This document shows, piece by piece, positions 1-9,476 of a stretch of 64,000 nucleotides of DNA (its first letter is position 1; the number at the start of each line of letters is the position of its first letter). Made by a program: the position numbers and the translations under genes. Origin of the DNA: UTCHB3 sp964371075 (lineage in GTDB: Bacteria > Bacteroidota > Ignavibacteria > Ignavibacteriales > Ignavibacteriaceae); contig CAYJKN010000003.1 of the NCBI GenBank assembly GCA_964371075.1, forward strand, positions 62,001-126,000, read 5' to 3'. The notes below the pieces were generated by a model, which made no database searches, was not told the origin of the DNA, and worked only from the letters and a program-made list of their open reading frames with translations.

Positions 1-1
1 T

Positions 2-343
2 GATAAATTTGGTGAGAAGCCCAATAAAATAATTGCGGCTTTTAAAAAAGAAAAATTCCAGACGACCACTACTGAGAAAAGTGAACTCAAGAGTGTTATT
101 TCCAATTTTAATGTTGTTTATCTCGTACCGGGTGTGAATATTTCAGATGAACTTGAACTATTTAAAAAAAATAAAGTACTGGTAATCTCAGGGGACCCGG
201 GACTGGTCTCTTCCGGCACAGCAGGTATTGCAGTCGCCTCAGAAAATAAAAAACCTGTTATATACTTAAATCTAAAAGCTCTCACTGCCACAGGCCATGA
301 TGTGTCTTTTGAATTGATTAATTTATCGAAAGTGTATAAATAG
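2..343 (+). CDS. YfiR/DUF4154-like protein, C-terminal part (5' truncated by window edge)
   Basis: The open frame enters from the left edge, so the start and any signal peptide are missing; 113 residues are visible. The C-terminal half (from about VISGDPGLVSSGTAGIA, then a strand resembling VIYLNLKAL, ending SFELINLSKVYK) matches the end of YfiR/HmsC-like (DUF4154) periplasmic proteins, whose last part reads roughly GG-I-F---N-I-F-IN---A---GL-ISS-LL-LA. YfiR in Pseudomonas represses the membrane protein YfiN through its periplasmic CHASE8 domain. The stop codon TAG is directly followed by the ATG of the next gene, a membrane histidine kinase, so the two are probably co-translated and act together. 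Family assignment rests on the C-terminal pattern only. Confidence 0.72.
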   Translation, partial: DKFGEKPNKIIAAFKKEKFQTTTTEKSELKSVISNFNVVYLVPGVNISDELELFKKNKVLVISGDPGLVSSGTAGIAVASENKKPVIYLNLKALTATGHDVSFELINLSKVYK

Positions 344-3094
344 ATGAAGTTTAATCGAATCGCTGAAAAATTTTCAAGTGTGAACATTTCAATAAAAGCG
401 AAACTTACGATAATGATCACGATTCTCTTTTTCCTGATCACTACTGTAATGTTCAACATCATGTTTTCACATGCCAAAAATAAAGCTCTTGAAACCACCA
501 AAGAAAATGCTGCCGACCTCTCAAGAATGACTGCATTTGGTATCAGAGCAGCTCTCGATTTCAGACTGGAGGAAGAAATACTTTCCGTATTTCAACTCTC
601 AGCTCAGAACGAGGAGGTAATTTATCTTGTGGTCACGGATAATTCCGGTGAAGTGATAGCGGCTCATAATTTGGACACTGCCAAATTACTGCGGTATGAT
701 CAAATGAATTCGAGTTCCTCGGCTTTCATAGGTGATTCTGTAATTTTCATCAAATCACCCGTTAATTTTGACAATAAACAGATTGGTCAGCTTTATCTCG
801 GTTATTCGCTCATGTCCACCAATCTCCAACTTGACGAAGTACAACTTGGTGTTCTTGTCACTTCCCTTGTTTTCATTTTTTTGGGATTTCTGGGATCTCT
901 TGCTATTGGAAGGGTGATCGCAATACCCATAAATAAATTGGTAAAATCTTTCGAAAAGGTTTCTGAGGGTGACCTTAAAGAGAGAGCGGAAGTTAAGTCA
1001 TCAGATGAACTTGGCAAATTGAGTGAGTCATTTAATGCCATGGTGGAATCACTTGAATTTGCAGTCAGTGAACTCGCAACTTCCAATACATTGATTAGGG
1101 AGTCAGAACAACTTTATAAAGAACTTGTTGCAAAACTCCCCGATTTTGTAATTCTCCATCGAGATCAAAAAATCTTCCTGGTAAATGACGCAATTAAAGA
1201 TGTAATGGGGTATGATAACGAAGAGGTACTGGGAAAAAACATTTTCGATTTCATTGCTCCTGAGTCTTATCAAATAGTGGATGAAAAAAACCGTTCCCGA
1301 CTTGAGGGTAACGAGGTTGAACCTTACGAAATTGAATTAATCACAAAAAGTGGAAGCAGAATCACAGGTGAAATTAGAGGTTCACAAATATTTTATCAGA
1401 GAGAGTTGGCAGTTCTTAATGTTATTGTGAATGTTACTGAGAGAAAAAAATACGAACTCCGCCTGAAAGAGATGAATAACATTCTTGAACAAAAGATTGT
1501 AGAAAGAACCACTGAACTATCTGAAGCTATCACCAAACTGCAAAGTGAGATTCAAGAGAGAATTAAAACAGAGGAAAAACTTAAAGAATCTGAAGAAAGA
1601 GCTCTGGAATCGTCCCGACTTAAATCGGAATTTGTTGCAAATATGAGCCATGAGATAAGAACGCCCTTAAATGCGATTCTTGGATTCACAAGTTTACTTG
1701 CAATTAATGTCGATGATCCACGATTAAATCAGTATATTGACTCTATAAAAGCGGGTGGTAAAAATCTTCTTACTCTTATCAACGACATTCTCGATCTTTC
1801 AAAAATTGAAGCAGGCAGACTGGATCTGAACCCCGAGCCTGTCGATTTAAGGTCATTTATTGAAGAGATTAAAAATATTTTTGCATCGAAGATTCAGGAA
1901 AAACTAATTGACTTTAAGCTTCGAATCGCAGATGATGTACCCCCTACTCTTATTTTGGATGAAGTGAGAATAAGACAGATCCTTTTCAACTTAATCGGAA
2001 ACGCTGTCAAGTTTACGGAAAGAGGTGCAATCTCACTGGAGGTGGATAATCTATTTAAAGCCGGAGACAGAAGTAAGGTTGATCTTATTATTTCCGTCTC
2101 GGATACCGGTATCGGGATTCCACCCGAATATCAAACTGTGATTTTTGATTCTTTTAAGCAACATCATAATCAAACTCAGAGACGGTATGGGGGCACGGGA
2201 TTGGGTTTGGCTATCACCAAAAAACTTGTTGAAATGATGGATGGTAGTATCAGTGTAGAAAGTAGTGTTGGTTCAGGCTCAAAATTCACGGTGATTATCA
2301 AAAATGTATCGGCTTCATCAGTAAAAGGAAAGCAGGATGAGTTGACCGATGTGAATAAACCGTTTTTCACATTTAAACAGAAAAAGATACTCATAGTTGA
2401 TGATGTTCCTACTAATTGTGAGATGTTGGCAGAATTATTTAAACCAACGGGCAGTGAGATCATATTTGCAGCAAATGGTATTGAAGCCATTGAAAAAACA
2501 AGTGAATATTTTCCTGATTTGATTATAATGGATATAAGAATGCCCATCCTCGATGGCAATAAAGCCGCCGAAATAATCAAAAGTGACCCTCTGACTTCCG
2601 CCATCCCGATAGTTGCAATTACTGCATCAGCTCTGAAAGAGGATCTGGAACCGGAATATCTGCAATATTTTGCAGGTTATATCATTAAACCTGTAGATAT
2701 ATTTTATTTGATTAGTCTTTCAAACAAGTTGATTGGCGCAGAGATTAAATCCGATCGATTGGAACAAACCGGAACTGCTGATTCTGACTCTCAATTACGA
2801 TTTACAGAAAAAGTTTCAGTTGAAGATTTTAATGCAATGATCGCAATGAAAGTTTATCCCCACCACGAAAAAGCTGTAAAAACAAAGCTATTAAGTGATG
2901 TCATCTCTTTTGCAGAAGAGATTATGGAACTTTATAAATATTGTGGAGCAAAAGTTCTGGAGAATTTCTCAGATGAACTAAAGTTTGCTGCAAACAGTTT
3001 TGATATTGAAACGATTAACAAGTGTTTAAATATATTTCCAACTATTCTCGAAGATGTTAAACAAAAAAATCAATCACTCCCGGAGGACCTTTAA
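344..3094 (+). CDS. Hybrid sensor histidine kinase (CHASE8-like/HAMP/PAS/HisKA/HATPase/REC)
   Basis: A 916-residue inner-membrane hybrid kinase. TM1 is about residues 20-42, a periplasmic loop about 43-165 has the look of a CHASE8 domain, and TM2 is about 168-190. A HAMP domain (about 190-245), PAS domain (about 255-370), coiled coil (about 370-425), HisKA with phospho-acceptor His436 in NMSHEIRTPLNAI, HATPase_c (N box about 549-554, G boxes DTGIGIP and GGTGLGLAI) and a receiver domain with Asp730 in IIMDIRMP follow. The last 110 residues after the receiver show no clear domain and no HPt histidine motif that I can recognise. It abuts the YfiR-like gene (0 bp) and its TAA overlaps the next ATG by one base. 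Inference: YfiR-like protein in the periplasm sets the activity of this kinase. No output partner gene is present here. Confidence 0.9.
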   Translation: MKFNRIAEKFSSVNISIKAKLTIMITILFFLITTVMFNIMFSHAKNKALETTKENAADLSRMTAFGIRAALDFRLEEEILSVFQLSAQNEEVIYLVVTDNSGEVIAAHNLDTAKLLRYDQMNSSSSAFIGDSVIFIKSPVNFDNKQIGQLYLGYSLMSTNLQLDEVQLGVLVTSLVFIFLGFLGSLAIGRVIAIPINKLVKSFEKVSEGDLKERAEVKSSDELGKLSESFNAMVESLEFAVSELATSNTLIRESEQLYKELVAKLPDFVILHRDQKIFLVNDAIKDVMGYDNEEVLGKNIFDFIAPESYQIVDEKNRSRLEGNEVEPYEIELITKSGSRITGEIRGSQIFYQRELAVLNVIVNVTERKKYELRLKEMNNILEQKIVERTTELSEAITKLQSEIQERIKTEEKLKESEERALESSRLKSEFVANMSHEIRTPLNAILGFTSLLAINVDDPRLNQYIDSIKAGGKNLLTLINDILDLSKIEAGRLDLNPEPVDLRSFIEEIKNIFASKIQEKLIDFKLRIADDVPPTLILDEVRIRQILFNLIGNAVKFTERGAISLEVDNLFKAGDRSKVDLIISVSDTGIGIPPEYQTVIFDSFKQHHNQTQRRYGGTGLGLAITKKLVEMMDGSISVESSVGSGSKFTVIIKNVSASSVKGKQDELTDVNKPFFTFKQKKILIVDDVPTNCEMLAELFKPTGSEIIFAANGIEAIEKTSEYFPDLIIMDIRMPILDGNKAAEIIKSDPLTSAIPIVAITASALKEDLEPEYLQYFAGYIIKPVDIFYLISLSNKLIGAEIKSDRLEQTGTADSDSQLRFTEKVSVEDFNAMIAMKVYPHHEKAVKTKLLSDVISFAEEIMELYKYCGAKVLENFSDELKFAANSFDIETINKCLNIFPTILEDVKQKNQSLPEDL

Positions 3095-4872
3095 TGTACA
3101 AACTTTTTTTTAGTTTTTTATTTCTGACGATATCTGTACTTCCACAGAGCTCTGAAAACGCAGAAATCACAAAACATGAGATATTTAATCATATAAAATT
3201 TCTATCTTCAGATGAAATGGAAGGCAGATCCCCCGGCTCAGGCAAAGATATTCTTGCTGCAGACTACATAAGGGGTGAACTCAAAAAGACAGGTGCAACA
3301 CTTCTTGCTACCGACGGATTTCAACATTTTGAAGTTGGAGCCGGAACTGAAATCAGTGACAAAAGTTTTCTTGTGTTTGATGGCAATGCCGGAAAATTTG
3401 GTGTCGATTTTACCCCACTCGCAATTTCTTCAAACGGAAAAATTGAAGCAGAAGTTGTCTTTTGTGGATTTGGTTTTGCCGTGGATGACCCTAAACTTAA
3501 AGTTAATAACTTTAGTAAAGGTGTTAAAGGCAAATGGGTAATGGTTCTGCGTGGCGCACCAAAAAATGAATCTCTAAAAGATATTCTGGATAAAAACTCA
3601 ACTCTTCGCAAAAAAATTATAACAGCAAAAGATAACGGAGCTGCAGGAATAATCTTTGTGAATGGATACCAGTTTTCGAAACAAGATGAACTTATTAGTC
3701 CCAAACAGGGATCGGGTGAACCTGATGGTGGTATCCCAGCTCTAAGCATTTCGAGAGAATTGGCTGATAAACTCCTCTCACAATCGGGCAAAACGATTAA
3801 ATCCCTTGAAGATCAACTATTGATGGATGTAACAAATGACAACTCCTTTAGCACAGGGATTATGCTTAATGCTGAAACAATTGTTACAAAAGCCAAGAAG
3901 CCTACGGTAAATGTTGTTGCCCTTATTGAGGGGAATGATCCCGTACTAAAAAATGAGTATGTTATTATTGGAGCTCATTTTGATCACCTCGGTTGGGGGG
4001 GACCTGGTACCGGAAGCAGACGTCCTGACACAATGGCCATTCATAATGGAGCTGATGATAATGCATCAGGAACCTCCACAATAATAGAAGTATTTGAAAA
4101 ACTTGCTGCCAACAAAACCCAACTTAAACGCAGTGTTGTTTTCCTTGCATTTGGAGCAGAAGAGATGGGTTTACTTGGATCAAAATATTTTACCGAGAAC
4201 CCCCTGAAAGAATTAAGAAATGCCAAATTGATGTTGAATCTGGATATGGTTGGCAGATTAAATCCAACAACAAAAGTGTTAACTCTCGGTGGAACCGGAA
4301 CTGCTGTAGAATTTGACAGTTTTCTCGACAAACATATTAAATCTTCCGGAATCGAAATTAAAAAATCACCCGAGGGTTATGGCCCTTCAGACCATGCCTC
4401 ATTTTATGCAAAAGACATTCCTGTACTCTTCTTTTTCACAGGAGTGCACGATGATTACCACACACCAACAGATGATTACGAGAAAATTAATTCGGAAGGT
4501 GCTGAATCAATTGGAATTCTAGCTTACAACATTGCATATGATGTTGCGGCAAATGGAGTGACACTGACATACAAAGAAGCCGGGCCAAAAGAAAAGTCAA
4601 ATGACGCTCCTGCATACAAAGTTTCGCTTGGTATCATGCCCGATATGGCAGCATCTGACATCGTGGGTGTTAAAGCTGAAGCAGTAATCCCCGATCGCCC
4701 TGCCCACAAAGCAGGTATGTTAAAAGGAGACATAATAGTTGCTATCAATAGTAAACCTGTAAAAGATCTTTATGAATATATGGAAAGATTGTCCGAGTTG
4801 AAGAAGGGTGATCTGGTTGATGTTCTCGTCATAAGAGGGTCTGAAAAGTTAACGCTAAAGGTTCAACTTTAA
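3094..4872 (+). CDS. Secreted M28 family zinc aminopeptidase with PA and C-terminal PDZ domains
   Basis: A 592-residue exported protein with an N-terminal signal peptide (about residues 1-18). A protease-associated (PA) domain lies at about 130-250, inserted before the M28 catalytic domain (about 270-490). The metal ligands of M28 are all visible: GAHFDHLG, NGADDNASG, GAEEMGLLG, LNLDMVG and DYHTPTDD. A PDZ domain closes the protein (about 510-592, with AGMLKGDIIVAINSK). Such enzymes release N-terminal amino acids from peptides in the periplasm or outside the cell. The start overlaps the kinase stop by one base (TAATG), and a strong hairpin terminator follows, so this is the last gene of the operon. 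It may only be a passenger of the signalling genes. Confidence 0.92.
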   Translation: MYKLFFSFLFLTISVLPQSSENAEITKHEIFNHIKFLSSDEMEGRSPGSGKDILAADYIRGELKKTGATLLATDGFQHFEVGAGTEISDKSFLVFDGNAGKFGVDFTPLAISSNGKIEAEVVFCGFGFAVDDPKLKVNNFSKGVKGKWVMVLRGAPKNESLKDILDKNSTLRKKIITAKDNGAAGIIFVNGYQFSKQDELISPKQGSGEPDGGIPALSISRELADKLLSQSGKTIKSLEDQLLMDVTNDNSFSTGIMLNAETIVTKAKKPTVNVVALIEGNDPVLKNEYVIIGAHFDHLGWGGPGTGSRRPDTMAIHNGADDNASGTSTIIEVFEKLAANKTQLKRSVVFLAFGAEEMGLLGSKYFTENPLKELRNAKLMLNLDMVGRLNPTTKVLTLGGTGTAVEFDSFLDKHIKSSGIEIKKSPEGYGPSDHASFYAKDIPVLFFFTGVHDDYHTPTDDYEKINSEGAESIGILAYNIAYDVAANGVTLTYKEAGPKEKSNDAPAYKVSLGIMPDMAASDIVGVKAEAVIPDRPAHKAGMLKGDIIVAINSKPVKDLYEYMERLSELKKGDLVDVLVIRGSEKLTLKVQL

Positions 4873-4896
4873 TTTTACAATTAGATGTTTTAACTT

Positions 4897-4930
4897 GTGT
4901 GGTGGGTCGATTTTCCCACCACACTTTTTG
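4897..4930 (+). terminator. Rho-independent terminator after the M28 peptidase
   Basis: A perfect 10-bp stem (GTGTGGTGGG / CCCACCACAC) with an 8-nt loop is followed by five T residues. It lies 24 bp past the peptidase stop codon and closes the YfiR-kinase-peptidase operon. Confidence 0.9.
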
Positions 4931-4984
4931 TTTTTAATAAGATGCGATTTTGACGCTTAATCTAATTTTTTATCTATTTTTTGT

Positions 4985-5007
4985 AACTTGTTAACAAGTT
5001 ATCCACA
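4985..5007. promoter_or_regulatory. 16-bp palindrome overlapping a consensus DnaA box
   Basis: AACTTGTTAACAAGTT is its own reverse complement. Its last two bases begin the nonamer TTATCCACA, the consensus DnaA binding site. This is the only exact match I noticed in the window, though I scanned by eye. A perfect 16-bp dyad is also what a dimeric repressor would bind. Confidence 0.5.
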
Positions 5008-5292
5008 ATTTTGTTGAAAACTTTTTCCAAACTGTTTTTTAAATAATCAAACCGTTTTTGACATTTCATCGAATATTTTTTTTGTGCAAAACTATTTTGT
5101 TCGTTTTCAGGTGATATGATGAATATTCTCACTTTTTTTTTGTAAATTAAATTTGACGATTACTTGAGGATTATTTTCACCTTTCATTTATAAAAGTTAT
5201 CAACATTTTCACAGCAAAGTATCGTCCTTAATATACCGTAGATTATAATACTATTTTAGTGCCCAATTAATCATTCAAATACCAGTTAGAAG

Positions 5293-8200
5293 ATGCCACA
5301 AGAACAATTAGCTCAATTTCTTGATGAACAATATGTAATCAATGAATTACCCTCTTTAGAGATTGGTGAGTCGATAGTGTTAAGTAGTGTCACTTACACA
5401 ATCACGGGATTGTATTATCCGATAGAATCTCTGCCTGACGGTTTCTACTATAGTGCAGAAAATGAGCGTAAAGAAAAATTTTTAATAAAAATTCTATTCA
5501 AATTTAGAAATCCTAACTTTGAACCCAGAGGAACTGTTCAGAATGACCTCTTAAAGTTGACTCACCCGGGATTGGCCATCCCTGTGGAATTTGGCATCGG
5601 AATAAAAAAATTCAAGTTTAAATATTGTTTCGAAATCTACGAAGTACACTCGAAAATTATCCCTCTTGACAAGGTGGACCTTTCACCTTCTGCTGTACGA
5701 AACAGTTTTATGCCTCAGATTAAAAATCTCCTGGATTTTTTGCACACAAACGATTTTTATGTCCCATTCCTCCATATCTCTAATTTTTTCGTGGTTGAAG
5801 GTGAAGAGCCCGTGTTACTTCTCTTTGGGTATGGGCATACATTGATGAAAAGTAAATTTCCTTTAATTGAGAAGACACCATTTAGTGAAGGAAACCTATG
5901 CAGATACTTTTACTCTCCTGAAATTATCGATGGAATGTATTCAGAGTCCAGTGATTATTTTTCTGTAGGTATGATACTGATGCGATTATTTTATCCCGAA
6001 ACTTTCTCATATAACGAATATGAATCAATCATAAAAAATGGCAGTGAGTTAAAACCACTTATCGATTATCGGACTGATTTCTACGAAGTTAACTCCTTGA
6101 TTGAAGGTTTAACGGTTTTTGAAGAAGTAAATCGTTTAACAACTGATGAAATTGATGACTACATCGCCGGCAAAAGGGTAATCCCCCATTATTATGGCAG
6201 TCATTTTTTATTTAAAGATGACCTGGCAGAAAGTCGGCTCCATAATCTGGGCGACCTTGTTGAATTGCTTAAACTCTCCCCCGACAGATTTATAAACTTT
6301 ATAAAACAACCACAGAATCTAAAAGAAATTACCGATTGGTTAAATAATCTTGAAGGTGTAAAGGACCTGGTGGGGTTAAAGAAACGGTTTATCAGATATC
6401 AAAACATTGAGCCTGCTTATTTTACCGAAGTGATTCTTCGCCATCTACTCCCCACTGCCATTATTTCATTGAATAATATTGAGTTTAATTTTCAGAATAG
6501 TGATGATATCAAAGGTCAACTGTATCTCTTTTTCCGTAATATGGAGCACCTGAATTATTATTACAAGGATGCGAATACAAAATTTGAACTCTTTAAATTT
6601 ATGCTGGTTTGTGATGAATTAAGTAGTCTTGACGCCGTAAAATATGAATTGCTTGCTTCAGCTAAAGAGAGCCTTACGGGGTTTCTTGGTCTTGGCAGGG
6701 AAAATTACATTGATGCACTCAGTAAAAAACATGTGCACATACAACCAGTCCAATGGGTACAAATCTTTCATCATTTTATTCAAAACAAGTTTGTCAGGTC
6801 TCTGGAGGGGACAAAACTCGAAAAACTTGAGGATTTTGCTTTTTATCTCGCACAACATCCAGAAATGATGTCAGATGAATATCTTTATAACGATATGATC
6901 CTTTTTCTCAAGTGGAATGGAATAAACGAAATTAAAGGAAAATCTTTTAAGACACTCGTTTTTGAGATACTTGACCATAAAGTGGAGTGTAATGTAAGTC
7001 TGTCAAGGATTGAAGAGCCTGAAGCCGGTAACTTTAAAATGCTTTATTCATTCAGATATTCTCTTACAAACTACTTTAGTTCGATGGGTGTTGATCTTCC
7101 ATTTGCCACTGAGGTGAAACAACAATACACTTTTACATTTAAGAAAAGTGGTTTTGGATACATTAAAAAATCTTATAATGCTTTCCTTGGGCATCTTGAA
7201 AAAGAACATTCAATTCCGCCGGCGAAAATTCCTGAGCCAGAAAAACAACAAATTTTTAAGACTTTTCACGACACACTCAAAACGGAATTTAAGTGGCAGA
7301 GTGTTTTAGTTAATCTTTTGATTGCTGCAGGTGTGGGATTTGTTGCATCCCAATTTGGAGTTGACCTGATAGTGACAGAAAAAATAAAATGGTATCTTGG
7401 TCTGGATCCTGGATTTATGACATTTGTTACCACGGTTTTCCCTTATTTCATTTCTGCAGGTTTTATAGCCATTTTATATGTTCTCGGTCAAAACCTGAAA
7501 TTGGTCGCGGCGTTTATCTTTTTGAGTATTTTGTTAGTGACAGGCGGTTCCTACCTTTATTATGAAAATTTGGTAAACTCAGTGGAGACAGATTTGGCAA
7601 ACAAGAAGTATTTGTTGACTGAATTTTTCTCCGGGGGTGCTGTGGATAGTAAAAGTGCTGTCATCTCTCCTCAGGAATTAAAAGAAAGTTTTGATGAAGC
7701 ATTTGGAGTTGTGAATTCGGGATTTTTACCACTTGCCAATTATTCAACCACTCAAAACACATTTGAAATTCAAACAAATCTTAGAGCTCTCTCAAGAAAT
7801 GTTAAGACAATTGAAGACGGTACTTTCTCTGCAAAATTTAATTTCGTTGATCCTGCCACCGGCTCAGTTGAAGACTTTGTAGGTTCAGCTCCAATCCCTG
7901 ATAACACAGGATACTTGAATACAAATGGATATTTTGCTTTTAGATTAAGCATTGATCGGGTAAAACTGACCGGTGGGAATAATTCAATCTTTGGAATATC
8001 TTTTAATCATTTTTACGTGGTTATGACCCCGCTATCGATAAAGTTGATCAAAAGAGGTGTCGGAACGACAAATAACGACACAAAACTATTGCTGTTGAGT
8101 GAGATGGCTAATTATGATTATTTAATTGAAAGTTCAGGTACTGAGGAGGACATCTTGCCTGCCGGGATGGTTGAAAAATTATACCCCGGTGTTGAACTGA

Positions 8201-8652
8201 CAAAAAAAGAACTTGATCTAAATATCGACGAATTCAAATTTGAAGTTACCGCCTTGTTTGGTTCCATTTCTGTGGAAATCGATGGAAAACAGGTTCTTGT
8301 ATATCGTGAAAAGAATGGCTTTACTGATCTTGATTATGACAGATTTAAGCCAACAGTTTCATTGATTTTTGGACTGGAAAGTAGATATTCTGTTACTGCA
8401 ATTAATATGACTGCAATCCCCGACCCAACAGGTGACAGGAATTTCCTGGTAAAAAACTCCCTAAAATGTTTGCTTAACTCACAAGCTGAAATTTACAAGA
8501 ATTCGGGACTTAGCGACCCTGTAAAGCTGGCGGTGACTGATAAAGACACTTTTACTATCACAGTAGTTGACAAATTAAAATTAACTTTGATGACCTCCTC
8601 AAAAGAAGAAGTTTTTGTTAAAAGAACTGCATTAAAAAATGTGTTTTACTAA
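5293..8652 (+). CDS. Membrane-anchored pseudokinase-like protein with C-terminal extracytoplasmic domain
   Basis: A 1119-residue protein. Residues about 25-240 follow the order of a Ser/Thr kinase fold: a possible VAIK-like strand with Lys66 (FLIKIL), a catalytic-loop equivalent ending in LHISN (Asn164), an FG pair (178-179) where DFG is expected, an APE-like YSPE (207-210), and SDYFSVGMILMRLF (220-233) like kinase subdomain IX. The catalytic HRD is replaced by VPF and the metal-binding Asp of DFG by Leu177, so it should be inactive as a phosphotransferase. A long helical region (about 300-660) with no match I recognise follows. Three or so hydrophobic helices (about 668-757) lead to a C-terminal part of about 360 residues, probably outside the cytoplasm. 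It is a single gene; its stop overlaps that of the convergent PstS-like gene. Confidence 0.6.
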   Translation: MPQEQLAQFLDEQYVINELPSLEIGESIVLSSVTYTITGLYYPIESLPDGFYYSAENERKEKFLIKILFKFRNPNFEPRGTVQNDLLKLTHPGLAIPVEFGIGIKKFKFKYCFEIYEVHSKIIPLDKVDLSPSAVRNSFMPQIKNLLDFLHTNDFYVPFLHISNFFVVEGEEPVLLLFGYGHTLMKSKFPLIEKTPFSEGNLCRYFYSPEIIDGMYSESSDYFSVGMILMRLFYPETFSYNEYESIIKNGSELKPLIDYRTDFYEVNSLIEGLTVFEEVNRLTTDEIDDYIAGKRVIPHYYGSHFLFKDDLAESRLHNLGDLVELLKLSPDRFINFIKQPQNLKEITDWLNNLEGVKDLVGLKKRFIRYQNIEPAYFTEVILRHLLPTAIISLNNIEFNFQNSDDIKGQLYLFFRNMEHLNYYYKDANTKFELFKFMLVCDELSSLDAVKYELLASAKESLTGFLGLGRENYIDALSKKHVHIQPVQWVQIFHHFIQNKFVRSLEGTKLEKLEDFAFYLAQHPEMMSDEYLYNDMILFLKWNGINEIKGKSFKTLVFEILDHKVECNVSLSRIEEPEAGNFKMLYSFRYSLTNYFSSMGVDLPFATEVKQQYTFTFKKSGFGYIKKSYNAFLGHLEKEHSIPPAKIPEPEKQQIFKTFHDTLKTEFKWQSVLVNLLIAAGVGFVASQFGVDLIVTEKIKWYLGLDPGFMTFVTTVFPYFISAGFIAILYVLGQNLKLVAAFIFLSILLVTGGSYLYYENLVNSVETDLANKKYLLTEFFSGGAVDSKSAVISPQELKESFDEAFGVVNSGFLPLANYSTTQNTFEIQTNLRALSRNVKTIEDGTFSAKFNFVDPATGSVEDFVGSAPIPDNTGYLNTNGYFAFRLSIDRVKLTGGNNSIFGISFNHFYVVMTPLSIKLIKRGVGTTNNDTKLLLLSEMANYDYLIESSGTEEDILPAGMVEKLYPGVELTKKELDLNIDEFKFEVTALFGSISVEIDGKQVLVYREKNGFTDLDYDRFKPTVSLIFGLESRYSVTAINMTAIPDPTGDRNFLVKNSLKCLLNSQAEIYKNSGLSDPVKLAVTDKDTFTITVVDKLKLTLMTSSKEEVFVKRTALKNVFY

Positions 8653-9476
8653 TCCTCACCCCAAAGACTTATAAATCCATTTTGTTCAATAATCTTCTGA
8701 CCTGGCTCAGAATTTACAAAATCAAGAAATTTTTTGATTTTGCCCTCAGGCAGGTCAAGGGTGTAAAAATGGATATATCTTACCAACGGATAGTCTGAGT
8801 TGATTTCTCTTTTACCGGGAGACACGCCATTAATCATCAATGGTTTAATCGATTCATTTCCAATTATCAACTCACCACTTAACCCTATCGAATTTTTGTT
8901 TACACCAATTTGCTCGACAACCTCATTTGGTGAATTTACAATCAACAAGTTTTTCCCATATTCCTCATTTTCGAGGATGTGTTTTTTGAAGTAAGAATAT
9001 GTTCCCGAATTGGGTGGCCTAAGAATAAGTTTATACTCCTGTTTCCTCCCATTTCCGGAAATCTCTCCCCCTTTCCCCGTAAATATTTGTTTCAACTCTG
9101 TGAGGGATATTCCGTTTAAGGAATCACTTGAATTCACATAAACAACAATCTCATCTTTAGCAATAATCGTTGAAATTCCAAGGCTGCCCTGTTTGTTAAC
9201 CAGCTCTTTAATCTCTCCGGGCTCTATGGGTCTGGAAGCGATGCAAATATCTGCTTCCCCTCTCATCAATGTTTTCATACCAACAGATGTTCCCCCGCCA
9301 CCGACAATTACTGAATACCCCGGATTTTGTACCATAAACTCAGCCGCAACCATTTTAATTGATTTGTTCATCGTTTCCGATCCCCTGATCGTTATAATCC
9401 CTCCTTCACGGGTAAAACTTGAACACCCGGTCATAAGTAAAACACCTGCCATACACACAATTAAAGATTTTATCAT
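8649..9476 (-). CDS. PstS-like phosphate-binding lipoprotein
   Basis: A 275-residue substrate-binding protein of the PBP-like/PstS family, with a lipoprotein signal peptide (lipobox LMTGC, Cys18). The pattern IRGSETMNKSIKMVA near the N-terminus and GGGGTSVGMKTLMRGEADI, ASRPI, and PNSGTYSYFK further on match PstS proteins that bind phosphate through Ser/Thr and Gly backbone contacts. No PstC, PstA or PstB gene is nearby, so it may serve a transporter encoded elsewhere or act in sensing. The start ATG directly abuts the stop of the M28 peptidase upstream on the same strand, and its stop overlaps the convergent pseudokinase stop. Binding of phosphate rather than another anion is inferred from the family. 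Confidence 0.85.
   Translation of the reverse strand: MIKSLIVCMAGVLLMTGCSSFTREGGIITIRGSETMNKSIKMVAAEFMVQNPGYSVIVGGGGTSVGMKTLMRGEADICIASRPIEPGEIKELVNKQGSLGISTIIAKDEIVVYVNSSDSLNGISLTELKQIFTGKGGEISGNGRKQEYKLILRPPNSGTYSYFKKHILENEEYGKNLLIVNSPNEVVEQIGVNKNSIGLSGELIIGNESIKPLMINGVSPGKREINSDYPLVRYIHFYTLDLPEGKIKKFLDFVNSEPGQKIIEQNGFISLWGED

Larger units (their letters stand above)
4873..5292. other. 420-bp AT-rich intergenic region with a perfect DnaA box and a 16-bp palindrome
   Basis: After the terminator this gap holds no ORF of interest. It is very AT-rich, with long T tracts. It contains the 16-bp perfect palindrome AACTTGTTAACAAGTT (4985-5000), directly overlapping a consensus DnaA box TTATCCACA (4999-5007). 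A near match TTATCAACA lies at 5198-5206. A perfect -10 hexamer TATAAT (5244-5249) sits 44 bp before the next start codon, but no convincing -35 stands at the right distance. This may be a promoter region with DnaA control or an origin-like element; the sequence alone does not decide. Confidence 0.45.
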
